Positions 7,583 through 14,494 of a stretch of 64,000 nucleotides of DNA are shown one piece after another. The notes under the pieces are model-generated. The model was not told where the DNA came from. It saw nothing but the letters and a program-made list of their open reading frames with translations, and ran no database searches. Position 1 is the first letter of the stretch; the number at the start of each line of letters is the position of its first letter. The stretch comes from Maricaulis maris. Its GTDB lineage: Bacteria > Pseudomonadota > Alphaproteobacteria > Caulobacterales > Maricaulaceae. Both the position numbers and the translations under genes were made by a program. Where the stretch lies: contig NZ_RBIM01000003.1 in assembly GCF_003634045.1 (NCBI RefSeq), forward strand, positions 170,626 to 234,625, in the 5' to 3' direction.

Positions 7583-8500
7583 ATGACCCATATCGATGTG
7601 ATTGCCGAAATCGGCTCCAATCATGGCGGCGATCTCGATGAAGCCAAACGCTATGTCGAAGCCTGCGCCAAGGCCGGTGCCGACGTCGTCAAATTCCAGA
7701 CCCTGACCCGCGAGGGCCTGATCGCCCGCTTCGTCAAGGACAGCGACGGCAAGATCGTCGAAAACCCGAAATTCGCCGCCTTCGGCAATGCCGGACTACC
7801 CGATGACTGGCACGCCCCACTGAAAGCCTGCGCCGAGGACAATGGCGTCGAATTCATGTCGACGCCCTTCTCGCTCGCCGCCGTCGAGCTGATGGAGAGC
7901 CTCGGCGTCAAACGCTACAAGATCGCCTCGGGAGACCTGACCTTCACGCCGCTTCTGGAAGCGCTGGGCGCGACGCGCAAACCGCTCATCCTGTCGACCG
8001 GCGCCAGCTATCTCGACGAGGTCGTGCAAGCTGTGAACACGCTGAGCCGGGCCGGTTGCACGCGGCTGACAGTGCTGCACTGCGCCGCCAGCTATCCGCC
8101 GGCCTGGGATGATCTCAACCTGACGGCGATCACCCGCCTGCAGACCGCGCTCGGTCTGGCGGTCGGCCTGTCCGACCACTCACCCGGTGCCATGGCGCCG
8201 ATTGCCGCAGCGGCCCTGGGCGCCGTGGTGATCGAAAAACACGTCACCTTTGACCGCAATACGCCGGGCCCGGACCATCCCTTCGCCATGGAAATGGACG
8301 AGCTGGCCGCCATGATCACCGATCTGCGCAATCTGGAAACCGCGCTCGGCGATGGCGAGAAAAAGCCGGCCGCCAGCGAAATCAACCGCCGCCGCAATCT
8401 GCGCCGCGGCCGCTATGACGCGGCCACCGGCAAGCCGGATGACAACGGGACCGACTGGCTGCGCCCGCAACACGCCCCGGACGATCGCGCGGAATTCTGA
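7583..8500 (+). CDS. neuB: Nonulosonic acid synthase (NeuB/PseI family), short form
   Basis: This 305-residue enzyme condenses phosphoenolpyruvate with a 6-deoxy-diacetamido hexose, or a related sugar, to form a nine-carbon sialic-acid-like sugar. TIM-barrel motifs are intact: AEIGSNHGGDLDEAKRYVE, KFQTLTREGL, FMSTPFS, YKIASGDLT, LSTGASYLDE, GLSDHSPG and IEKHVTFDRNTPGPDHPFAM. Family members are usually ~340-350 residues, ending in a SAF (antifreeze-like) domain that caps the active site of the partner subunit. Here the protein stops about 35 residues after the point where that domain should begin (RRRNLRRGRYDAATG). It is the last gene of the run. Confidence 0.85.
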   Translation: MTHIDVIAEIGSNHGGDLDEAKRYVEACAKAGADVVKFQTLTREGLIARFVKDSDGKIVENPKFAAFGNAGLPDDWHAPLKACAEDNGVEFMSTPFSLAAVELMESLGVKRYKIASGDLTFTPLLEALGATRKPLILSTGASYLDEVVQAVNTLSRAGCTRLTVLHCAASYPPAWDDLNLTAITRLQTALGLAVGLSDHSPGAMAPIAAAALGAVVIEKHVTFDRNTPGPDHPFAMEMDELAAMITDLRNLETALGDGEKKPAASEINRRRNLRRGRYDAATGKPDDNGTDWLRPQHAPDDRAEF

Positions 8501-8809
8501 TCAGTCCATGGGCGCCCACATCTGGATCGTCTCGTACAGATCGTCCCAATCGGGATTGGTGCGCTCGATCAGATTGATTTTCCATTGGCGATGCCAGTTT
8601 TTCAGGCGTTTCTTGCGCTCTATGGCAAAACCGAAATCCTGGTGAAACTCGTACCAGACCAGGCGATTGACCTTGTACTTCCGGGTAAAGGCCGAGCCCT
8701 TGCCTTCCTTGTGCAGCATGATCCGCATCGCGATATTGCCCGTCACGCCGATATAGAGTGTGCCGTTGCGCTGGCTGGCGAGGATGTAGACGCATGGATG
8801 GCGAGCCAT
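8501..8809 (-). CDS. GIY-YIG nuclease superfamily protein
   Basis: This 102-residue protein is a minimal GIY-YIG domain. The core reads CVYILASQRNGTLYIGVTGN (residues ~6-25), followed by RKYKVNRLVWYEFH and ERKKRLKNWHRQWK, typical of the small UvrC-endonuclease-like family found in many copies in alphaproteobacteria. It is convergent with neuB, and the stops are adjacent. The biological role of these stand-alone domains is unknown; DNA repair or mobile-element ancestry is suggested in general. No partner gene is evident here. Confidence 0.85.
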   Translation of the reverse strand: MARHPCVYILASQRNGTLYIGVTGNIAMRIMLHKEGKGSAFTRKYKVNRLVWYEFHQDFGFAIERKKRLKNWHRQWKINLIERTNPDWDDLYETIQMWAPMD

Positions 8810-8880
8810 GCGCGGATTGTAGCTTTTGGCATATCGGCGCGTCCGTGATGCCGGTCATGCGCGCGCATGATTTCCAGCCT

Positions 8881-9004
8881 CTTCCAACCGTCATCCTGAC
8901 GAAGGTCAGGACCCAGATCATAAAGCGAGATGGTGCCCAGGCTGGATAGATCCCGCCTTGGGATCTGGGCCCTGACCTTCGTCAGGGTGACGCTAGTTTG
9001 GAAG
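8881..9004. repeat. Long imperfect inverted repeat
   Basis: The left arm 8881-8919 and right arm 8962-9004 are complementary over about 35 bases (both carry the block CTGACGAAGGTCAGG/CCTGACCTTCGTCAG). The whole could fold into a long hairpin between two convergent or unrelated genes. It resembles the dispersed palindromic intergenic elements of alphaproteobacteria and is similar in design to those at 10845-11343. No coding capacity is apparent between 8810 and 9086. Confidence 0.7.
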
Positions 9005-9042
9005 CACCATTGGAAGAGCCAGAAGCGGCGCAGAAACAAAAA

Positions 9043-9064
9043 AGGGCGCCCGAAGGCGCCCCTT
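9043..9064 (-). terminator. Intrinsic terminator of the cupin gene
   Basis: A GGGCGCC-CGAA-GGCGCCC stem-loop is followed on the minus strand by six T residues, 23 bases past the cupin stop. The plus-strand side also has four T residues, so weak bidirectional action is possible. Confidence 0.85.
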
Positions 9065-9086
9065 TTGTCTCGCTTGTAACCCACCC

Positions 9087-9800
9087 TTACTTCGTCCGGA
9101 TCGCGTCGATCTTCGAAGCCGAGACACCGTCAACAATCGTGCGATTGATCATCGGGTGGTTTTCGTCCTGGGGACCGAAATCACTGTCCGGGTGATAGGC
9201 GATGACCCGCATCTCGCTGTCGGTGGTGCGGAATTTGTGATTGCCCTCATAGGGGATGCGGAACATCACGCCCGGCTCGAGCGGGATGATGCCTTCCGGG
9301 GTCACACATTCGCCGCGCCCGGAGAAGACCACGCCGATCCGGTCGGAGGGGTGGGTGTGCGGGGTCTGGTCGATGCCCGGCGGGAAATAGAGCAGGTTGA
9401 GGCAGGGATCACCCATCTTGACCGGCGCCACCAGCAGGCTGTCGGTACAACCGTCAATGTATTTCAGGCGCCCCTGCGGCTCGACCGGTCCGCCGATCAT
9501 GAAGAAGGCCTGGTGGTATTCGCGGGCCATCACGATGCCGCGGCCACCGGAGACGGTGAGCGCGTTGTTGGCCGAGAAATACATGCCCGCCTGCAGCTTG
9601 AACTGGCCGGACGCGGTGACCAGTGTCGCCTCGCCGTCCTGGACAAAGCCGAAATAGGCCGTATCGACATTGCCCAGTTCCAGCGTCTCGCCGTCCCAGG
9701 CATGCAAGCTCGTCGGGAAGTTGGGATCGCAATCCGCCACTTTCCCGGTCAGCCATTCAAAGGCGTAAAAATTCTGCGTCCGAATCATCCCGTCAGCCAT
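9087..9800 (-). CDS. Cupin-domain protein
   Basis: This 237-residue protein contains a C-terminal cupin barrel with the metal-ligand pattern PHTHPSDRIGVVFSGRG (His-x-His) and a later GNHKF, so it probably binds a metal. The N-terminal half (ENAFEW-like region, ANNALTVSGGRGIVMAREYHQAFFMIGG) may be a second cupin barrel. The start at 9800 (MADGMIRTQNF) has an AGAGG-like site upstream; an alternative Met lies 4 codons in. It is divergent from the MoxR gene. Bicupins cover dioxygenases, isomerases and sugar-binding proteins, and I cannot choose among them. Confidence 0.8.
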   Translation of the reverse strand: MADGMIRTQNFYAFEWLTGKVADCDPNFPTSLHAWDGETLELGNVDTAYFGFVQDGEATLVTASGQFKLQAGMYFSANNALTVSGGRGIVMAREYHQAFFMIGGPVEPQGRLKYIDGCTDSLLVAPVKMGDPCLNLLYFPPGIDQTPHTHPSDRIGVVFSGRGECVTPEGIIPLEPGVMFRIPYEGNHKFRTTDSEMRVIAYHPDSDFGPQDENHPMINRTIVDGVSASKIDAIRTK

Positions 9801-9944
9801 GGCTCGAGCACCTCTTCCATCATGCAAGCACACTCGACGGGATTCGTCTTTACAGTCCCTTAATCGACGCGTGTTGGTGGCGAATACAAAATTAACGGGC
9901 ACTGCCCTCTGGAGACATGCGACCAATCGCGCTAGATCGCTCCC

Positions 9945-10823
9945 ATGCGCTTTGAAGGTACAGATCAGTATGTTGCTGATGGAGAACTGAGCGCCGCGGT
10001 CAACGCCGCGGTGGCTCTCGAGCGTCCGCTCCTCGTCAAGGGTGAGCCGGGCACGGGGAAGACCGAACTGGCCAAACAGGTCGCCCAGGCGATGGGCATG
10101 CCGCTGATCGAGTGGCACATCAAGTCGACGACCAAGGCCCGGCAGGGGCTTTACGAGTATGACGCCGTCGCCCGCCTGCGCGACAGCCAGCTGGGCGATG
10201 ACCGCGTCCACGACATCAATAATTATATCCGCAAGGGCAAGCTGTGGGAGGCCTTTGCGGCGCCCGAGCGCTCGGTCCTGCTGATCGACGAGATCGACAA
10301 GGCCGATATCGAATTCCCCAACGACCTCCTGCAGGAGCTCGACCGGATGGAATTCCATGTCTATGAGACCGGCGAGACCATCACCGCCAAGAATCGCCCG
10401 GTCATCATCATCACCTCGAACAACGAAAAAGAACTGCCGGACGCCTTCCTGCGCCGCTGCTTCTTCCACTTCATCGCCTTCCCAGACGAGGCGACCATGC
10501 GCAGGATTGTCGAGGTCCATTACCCCGGCCTGAAGGGGCGCCTCCTGTCAGAAGCGCTGACGCTCTTCTACCAGATCCGCGATGTCCCCGGCGTCAAGAA
10601 GAAGCCCTCGACCTCGGAACTGCTGGACTGGCTGAAACTCCTCCTCGTCGAGGATATCGACGCCTCCGTCCTGGCCGAACGCGACCCGCGCAAGCTGATC
10701 CCGCCCCTGCACGGCGCGCTGCTGAAGAACGAACAGGACGTGATGCTGTTCGAAAAGCTCTCCTTCATGGTGCGCCGGCCCGGTGGACCGGGTGACGGAC
10801 CGCGGGGTCCGGGCGCGGCTTAG
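9945..10823 (+). CDS. MoxR-family AAA+ ATPase
   Basis: This 292-residue ATPase has Walker A GEPGTGKTELAK (residues ~33-44), Walker B SVLLIDEIDKAD (~107-118), sensor-1 IIITSNNEKELPDAFLRRC and the arginine-finger region. MoxR/RavA-type ATPases remodel or activate enzymes together with a von Willebrand factor A (VWA) protein encoded next door. The best partner candidate here is the CoxE-like VWA gene at 22240, but 11.4 kb of other genes lies between. The C-terminal tail is rich in Gly and Pro (GGPGDGPRGPGAA). No strong Shine-Dalgarno is visible. Confidence 0.9.
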   Translation: MRFEGTDQYVADGELSAAVNAAVALERPLLVKGEPGTGKTELAKQVAQAMGMPLIEWHIKSTTKARQGLYEYDAVARLRDSQLGDDRVHDINNYIRKGKLWEAFAAPERSVLLIDEIDKADIEFPNDLLQELDRMEFHVYETGETITAKNRPVIIITSNNEKELPDAFLRRCFFHFIAFPDEATMRRIVEVHYPGLKGRLLSEALTLFYQIRDVPGVKKKPSTSELLDWLKLLLVEDIDASVLAERDPRKLIPPLHGALLKNEQDVMLFEKLSFMVRRPGGPGDGPRGPGAA

Positions 10824-10844
10824 CTGATCCGCCAACTACCACCC

Positions 10845-10964
10845 CATTTTTCCCGGCCGAAGCCCCGCGAAAGCGGGGCGCAGAGCCGGGACCGACGGGC
10901 CTGACCGGCAAGCGATGAGTCTCCCGTTGGTCCCGGATCGCGCAAACGCGCGTCCGGGAAAAAT
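10845..10964. repeat. Palindromic intergenic element 1
   Basis: The outer arms CATTTTTCCCGG (10845) and CCGGGAAAAATG (to 10964) and the inner arms CCGGGACCGACGGG (10886) and CCCGTTGGTCCCGG (10923) are mutually complementary, and each arm contains its own small GC-rich hairpin. The result is a cruciform-like unit of about 120 bp. It is the first of three in the 661-bp gap 10824-11484, which contains no convincing protein gene apart from a tiny leader ORF. Confidence 0.7.
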
Positions 10965-11047
10965 GTTGGGTGAGGTGAGACTGGTGATCCGTTTTCGGGT
11001 CGAGGCGCCGCGCGCATGCCCCGCCATAAACCTCTTGCCGAGAGGAA

Positions 11048-11128
11048 GCCGTATCCGCTTCTTGAGCTCAAGGGTGAAACCGCGAAGCGGCGGCTGCGCC
11101 GCCCTTGACCTCAAGAGCCGGATACGGC
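11048..11128. repeat. Palindromic intergenic element 2
   Basis: The left arm 11048-11074 (begins GCCGTATCCG, ends CTCAAGGG) and right arm 11102-11128 (begins CCCTTGACC, ends CGGATACGGC) pair over about 24 of 27 bases. The loop contains a further small hairpin (CCGCGAAGCGG). It has the same nested design as element 1 but a different sequence. Confidence 0.7.
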
Positions 11129-11227
11129 CCGCTGGCTGACAAGGGTTCTATGGATCAGGCTGCGCCCGGCGCGGGCAACAAGGTGTGTGCCCTGCTTTTT
11201 TCGACACCGTTTTTCGTGACCCGTCTT

Positions 11228-11343
11228 CACCGTCATCCCACGGTCACGACCGCGTCGTGATCCGGGGGACCTCACCTATCCGTCTGACGGGAAAGCAAAG
11301 GTCCCCCGGATGCCTGCTTCGCAGCCACCGTGGGATGACGGTG
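11228..11343. repeat. Palindromic intergenic element 3
   Basis: The outer arms CACCGTCATCCCACGGT (11228) and ACCGTGGGATGACGGTG (to 11343) are perfectly complementary. The inner arms CCGGGGGACC and GGTCCCCCGG also pair. It is the third nested palindrome in this spacer and probably belongs to a dispersed family. Confidence 0.75.
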
Positions 11344-11397
11344 GATCGCGGACCCAATGGCAGCTATAAAACGGGCCCAACGCAGGAGAGAGCTCAA

Positions 11398-11445
11398 ATG
11401 AACACGCGCGGCTAGTCCGCGCCTGACCGGGAGACCGGAGGCGCG
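11398..11445 (+). promoter_or_regulatory. Candidate leader-peptide attenuator upstream of acetyltransferase
   Basis: A tiny ORF encodes MNTRG-stop (11398-11415) with GGAG about 9 bases upstream. Its 3' half forms one arm of a hairpin GCGCGG-CTAGT-CCGCGC (11406-11422). The right arm of that hairpin is also the left arm of a stronger alternative stem, CGCGCCT-ga-CCGG-GAGA-CCGG-AGGCGCG (11418-11445), followed by TTT. The two structures exclude each other, as in attenuators where ribosome position decides the fold. The acetyltransferase starts 39 bases later. The function is inferred from structure alone. Confidence 0.45.
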
Positions 11446-11484
11446 TTTCGGATACCTGAAACCCCTCACACCCGGAGTCTGTTC

Positions 11485-12159
11485 ATGACTGCCTCGTCCA
11501 AAACGCCTGCTTTCGCTCACCCTGCCCTCGACCCGATGAATGCCGCCCCCATGCCGGCGGCGGCGTCGATGGCCTATCTCAAACCGCTGGTCGCCGATCA
11601 TCCCAAGATCAGCGCCGGCGATTACAGCTATATCCATTCCTTTGACGATCCGGCCCGCTTTGCCGAGACCCAGCTGAAATACGCCTTCGACTTCATCGAG
11701 GACCGTCTCGAGATCGGGAAATTCTGTTCGATCGCGGCGGATGCCAGCTTTGTGCTCAATGGCGGCAATCATTTTGCTGACCGCCTGTCGAGCTATCCCT
11801 TTCCGATCTTCGGATGCTGGGGCGAACCCGACCCGGGTCCCTGGCCGAACAAGGGCGGCATCACGATCGGCCATGATGTGTGGATCGGCTGGGATGCGGT
11901 GATCATGCCCGGGGTGAGCATTGGCCATGGCGCCATCATCGCGGCCAAGTCCGTGATCACCCGCGATGTCGCGCCCTACACGATTGTCGGCGGCAATCCC
12001 GGACAAGTGATCCGCAAACGTCTGCCGGACGTCGATATCGCGCGGCTTCTGGCGCTGGCCTGGTGGGACTGGCCGGTCGAGGCCATCCGCGCCGCTTCGG
12101 ACGCGTTGATGCACGCGGATGTGGACGCGCTGGAGCGGCTTGCGCCGGAGCCGGGATAG
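11485..12159 (+). CDS. Xenobiotic acetyltransferase (Vat/CatB-like, left-handed beta-helix)
   Basis: This 224-residue protein has hexapeptide repeats building a left-handed beta-helix, ending ITIGHDVWIGWDAVIMPGVS, IGHGAIIAAKSVIT and YTIVGGNPGQVIRKR. The middle segment FVLNGGNHFADRLSSYPFPIFG has the His of the streptogramin/chloramphenicol acetyltransferase (Vat/XAT) active site. The family uses acetyl-CoA to modify hydroxyls of antibiotics or sugars. The start at 11485 has CGGAG 9 bases upstream. The leader structure in front is reminiscent of antibiotic-inducible genes. A sugar or cell-envelope substrate is an alternative. Confidence 0.82.
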   Translation: MTASSKTPAFAHPALDPMNAAPMPAAASMAYLKPLVADHPKISAGDYSYIHSFDDPARFAETQLKYAFDFIEDRLEIGKFCSIAADASFVLNGGNHFADRLSSYPFPIFGCWGEPDPGPWPNKGGITIGHDVWIGWDAVIMPGVSIGHGAIIAAKSVITRDVAPYTIVGGNPGQVIRKRLPDVDIARLLALAWWDWPVEAIRAASDALMHADVDALERLAPEPG

Positions 12160-12164
12160 GTCAG

Positions 12165-14165
12165 CTACTTTGGCTGGCGCCTCGTATTCCAGATTATCGC
12201 GCCAAACATGGCCAGGACTGTCGTCAGAATCGCAATGAAAACCGCGACGCCGACGCCGTTTTCGCCGCCGCCGAACACCGCAACCACCGGCGTGTAAATC
12301 TGTTGCATGGTTGCACCTGCGACCAACGGCGCCAAGAGACCGCCAACGAACTGGATCTTGTTGCCATTCCGGCGAATTTTTTCATCCTGCTCGGCTAAAA
12401 CCCGCTGCGTCGTGGCAAGGTTGAACATGTCATCGGTAATTTTCGTCTGATGCTCTTGGAGGGCTGCGATACTTTTCATCACGCCCTCGATCGCACCAGC
12501 CTGATCGCGCATTTCCACGACCGTCGACTGTGCGATCAAACGGCGGATCGACTTCTCCAACTCGTCATAGGCGTTCTTGACCGACGCTATCGAGTGGAAT
12601 TGCGGCGCGACATAACGCGAGATGAATTCGGTATAGGGCTGCCAACCTTCATACGCCCGCACCCGGAGCTCACGCATCCGCTCTTCCAGGTTTTCCTTGT
12701 AGTAGAGTGACTTTTCGATCCGCTTGCTCAGGCCAATTTCGACGCTGTTCGAAATCTCCCCGAATTCGGACAGAAACCGGGCCCGGTCGGCCTGTGGAAC
12801 GTCAGATCCCGCCCCCTGAATTTCGGTCTGCAATTGCTGTATTCGGCGATCCATTTCGCGAATGGTTTCATAGTCCAGCCCGCCCTGGATTCGACTTTCC
12901 CCGCACAGGTGAATTCGTCGCACCAACCGCCCCAACTGGTTTCGGGACGGCCCGGCATAGACCACGAAATAGCGCACTTCCTTCGAGCCGTACGGCGCAC
13001 CCGCCGCATCGCGATTACCCATTGCAGACCCGTAGAGCGCCAGCCCGTCCAGCATCTGGCAGAGGACGGCACCGCCGCCGCGGTAATCCTGAATCCAGTC
13101 ATTGCCGAGACGAAAGCCCAAGATGCGGCTGAACAGGATCGCCCGGCGATTGATGAATTTGGCAAGCCATGACGCCGCGCGCTTGTGAGGGACTTCGTCC
13201 AGATATCCATCGGCATTGATCTCGTCGAAGAACTGGATCTTGTGGCGCGAGTCAGGATCATCGGACACACTGACCTGTACGTCTGATGCAATGACATTCC
13301 GGTCCAGAACATTGCGGCGACGCTTCTGGTGATAGCTCTGCTTCTGCATCTCCAAAGGCTGATCACGAAGCACAAACCCTTTGAACGTCGCCGCATGGGT
13401 GATCCCCGGTACAGACGCGAAAAACTTGATCGGATTGAGAAAACCCTTGTCGTCAAAAAATGACGCCCAGAAACTCACAAAGATCGTCTCGATGTCGGCA
13501 TCGGTGTGCTGCTCGTCAAAACCCTGATCATTGCGTTCGGCAAGGTCCGCTGCGTTTCGCAGTGCCAGCCAACGTTGTTCGAGTTCGCCTCCATGCTCTT
13601 TCTTGTAGATGTCTTCGATGATCGTCAGGACGTCGTGCAGATAGGCCGGTCGCTGCACCGCGTCCGCGTCATTTGCGTCGTCGGCCGGCGCTTTTGCGTC
13701 GTACCGGTCAGCCCCGATGTCGTCGGCCGCATTGATGGCCGGATAGGCACGGATCGAGATCGAAAAATATTCGGAGTGCAGATCGACCAGGAAGTCGTAG
13801 GCGCACCCGTCACCCTGCACACCGATGCATGAGAGCGTCCGGTTATGGAAAACCTTGCTGCCATAGTGGGACGCACTCTTCCGTGCGGCGCGCGCGCATT
13901 CCGCATAGTCGCGCGTAAATCTCGGGTGCGGCTTGTCATCAACATGCGGGACCGAGCCGAGGAACGCATTGATCCGCTCGGTCACATCGGGCGCGGCGTT
14001 GGAACTCCCATCACCTGACTTGTCACCGGCCGCCGCAATATCTGCGTCGTCGTAGCGAAACATGAAGTGCGAAATCAGTGCCGGCGTGTTCAACAAGAAA
14101 CTTGGCCGACGGTGCGGCAAGTCGAACGCAAGCGTATCCGTCGGTTCACGACGTCTATAGGACAT
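12165..14165 (-). CDS. Large membrane-anchored protein of unknown function
   Basis: This 666-residue protein matches no family I recognise. Residues ~1-420 appear soluble and mixed alpha/beta. Residues ~435-600 are strongly helical, with coiled-coil character (around REMDRRIQQLQTEIQG and IAALQEHQTKITDDMF). The C-terminus has two membrane spans (GGLLAPLVAGATMQQIYTPVVA and VFIAILTTVLAMFGAIIW) and a short basic tail. Long helices ending in two spans recall CorA-type channels, but the GMN signature is absent. The start at 14165 follows a GGGGGGA Shine-Dalgarno. The gene is convergent with the acetyltransferase (5-base gap), stands alone, and has less regular codon use than its neighbours, which suggests acquisition. 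Confidence 0.8.
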   Translation of the reverse strand: MSYRRREPTDTLAFDLPHRRPSFLLNTPALISHFMFRYDDADIAAAGDKSGDGSSNAAPDVTERINAFLGSVPHVDDKPHPRFTRDYAECARAARKSASHYGSKVFHNRTLSCIGVQGDGCAYDFLVDLHSEYFSISIRAYPAINAADDIGADRYDAKAPADDANDADAVQRPAYLHDVLTIIEDIYKKEHGGELEQRWLALRNAADLAERNDQGFDEQHTDADIETIFVSFWASFFDDKGFLNPIKFFASVPGITHAATFKGFVLRDQPLEMQKQSYHQKRRRNVLDRNVIASDVQVSVSDDPDSRHKIQFFDEINADGYLDEVPHKRAASWLAKFINRRAILFSRILGFRLGNDWIQDYRGGGAVLCQMLDGLALYGSAMGNRDAAGAPYGSKEVRYFVVYAGPSRNQLGRLVRRIHLCGESRIQGGLDYETIREMDRRIQQLQTEIQGAGSDVPQADRARFLSEFGEISNSVEIGLSKRIEKSLYYKENLEERMRELRVRAYEGWQPYTEFISRYVAPQFHSIASVKNAYDELEKSIRRLIAQSTVVEMRDQAGAIEGVMKSIAALQEHQTKITDDMFNLATTQRVLAEQDEKIRRNGNKIQFVGGLLAPLVAGATMQQIYTPVVAVFGGGENGVGVAVFIAILTTVLAMFGAIIWNTRRQPK

Positions 14166-14372
14166 GCATCCCCCCAATTAATGTCCGACGTCGCCAGCCT
14201 TTTTTGGCACAGCCAAATGGTGCGCCTGTCTGTGTCATCGTCCCCACGGCATAGAACATCACGTCGGACTCCTGAATACAACCTCAGACACGGTTTCATC
14301 TCTCCCCCTCCTGTCCGTGTATCGCCCGCCATGCCTGGCCAGGGTCCGCATGCGGTGGTCTGCTGCATTAAA

Positions 14373-14397
14373 ATCAGAAACTGTTTCTGTTTCTGAT
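14373..14397. promoter_or_regulatory. Palindromic operator candidate upstream of beta-helix/cytochrome operon
   Basis: A perfect 9-bp inverted repeat (ATCAGAAAC / GTTTCTGAT) with a 7-base spacer contains an overlapping inner palindrome AGAAACTGTTTCT. It lies 98 bases before the lipoprotein start, in an AT-richer stretch of the 329-bp divergent spacer 14166-14494. A second pair of complementary blocks (GTCCGACGT near 14183, ACGTCGGAC near 14262) is also present there. The binding protein is unknown. Confidence 0.4.
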
Positions 14398-14494
14398 TGT
14401 GCAACTGGTCGGGATATGAAAATTTGTGGCACAACGGAGAAACGAACAGCGGCGGTCGCAGGACATGCCCGCGGACGACAGTCGGGAGAGCATT

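Noticed and set aside
8501-8809. GIY-YIG gene as a homing endonuclease with the inverted repeat as its target
   Set aside because: It is a stand-alone minimal domain common in this group, and nothing links it to the neighbouring repeat beyond proximity.
9801-10520. N-terminal extension of the cupin reading frame
   Set aside because: It runs antisense through the MoxR gene; a proper start with Shine-Dalgarno exists at 9800.
10820-11140. Short open frames on both strands in the repeat-rich spacer
   Set aside because: They are produced by the palindromes themselves (similar frames on both strands), with no ribosome site or family resemblance.
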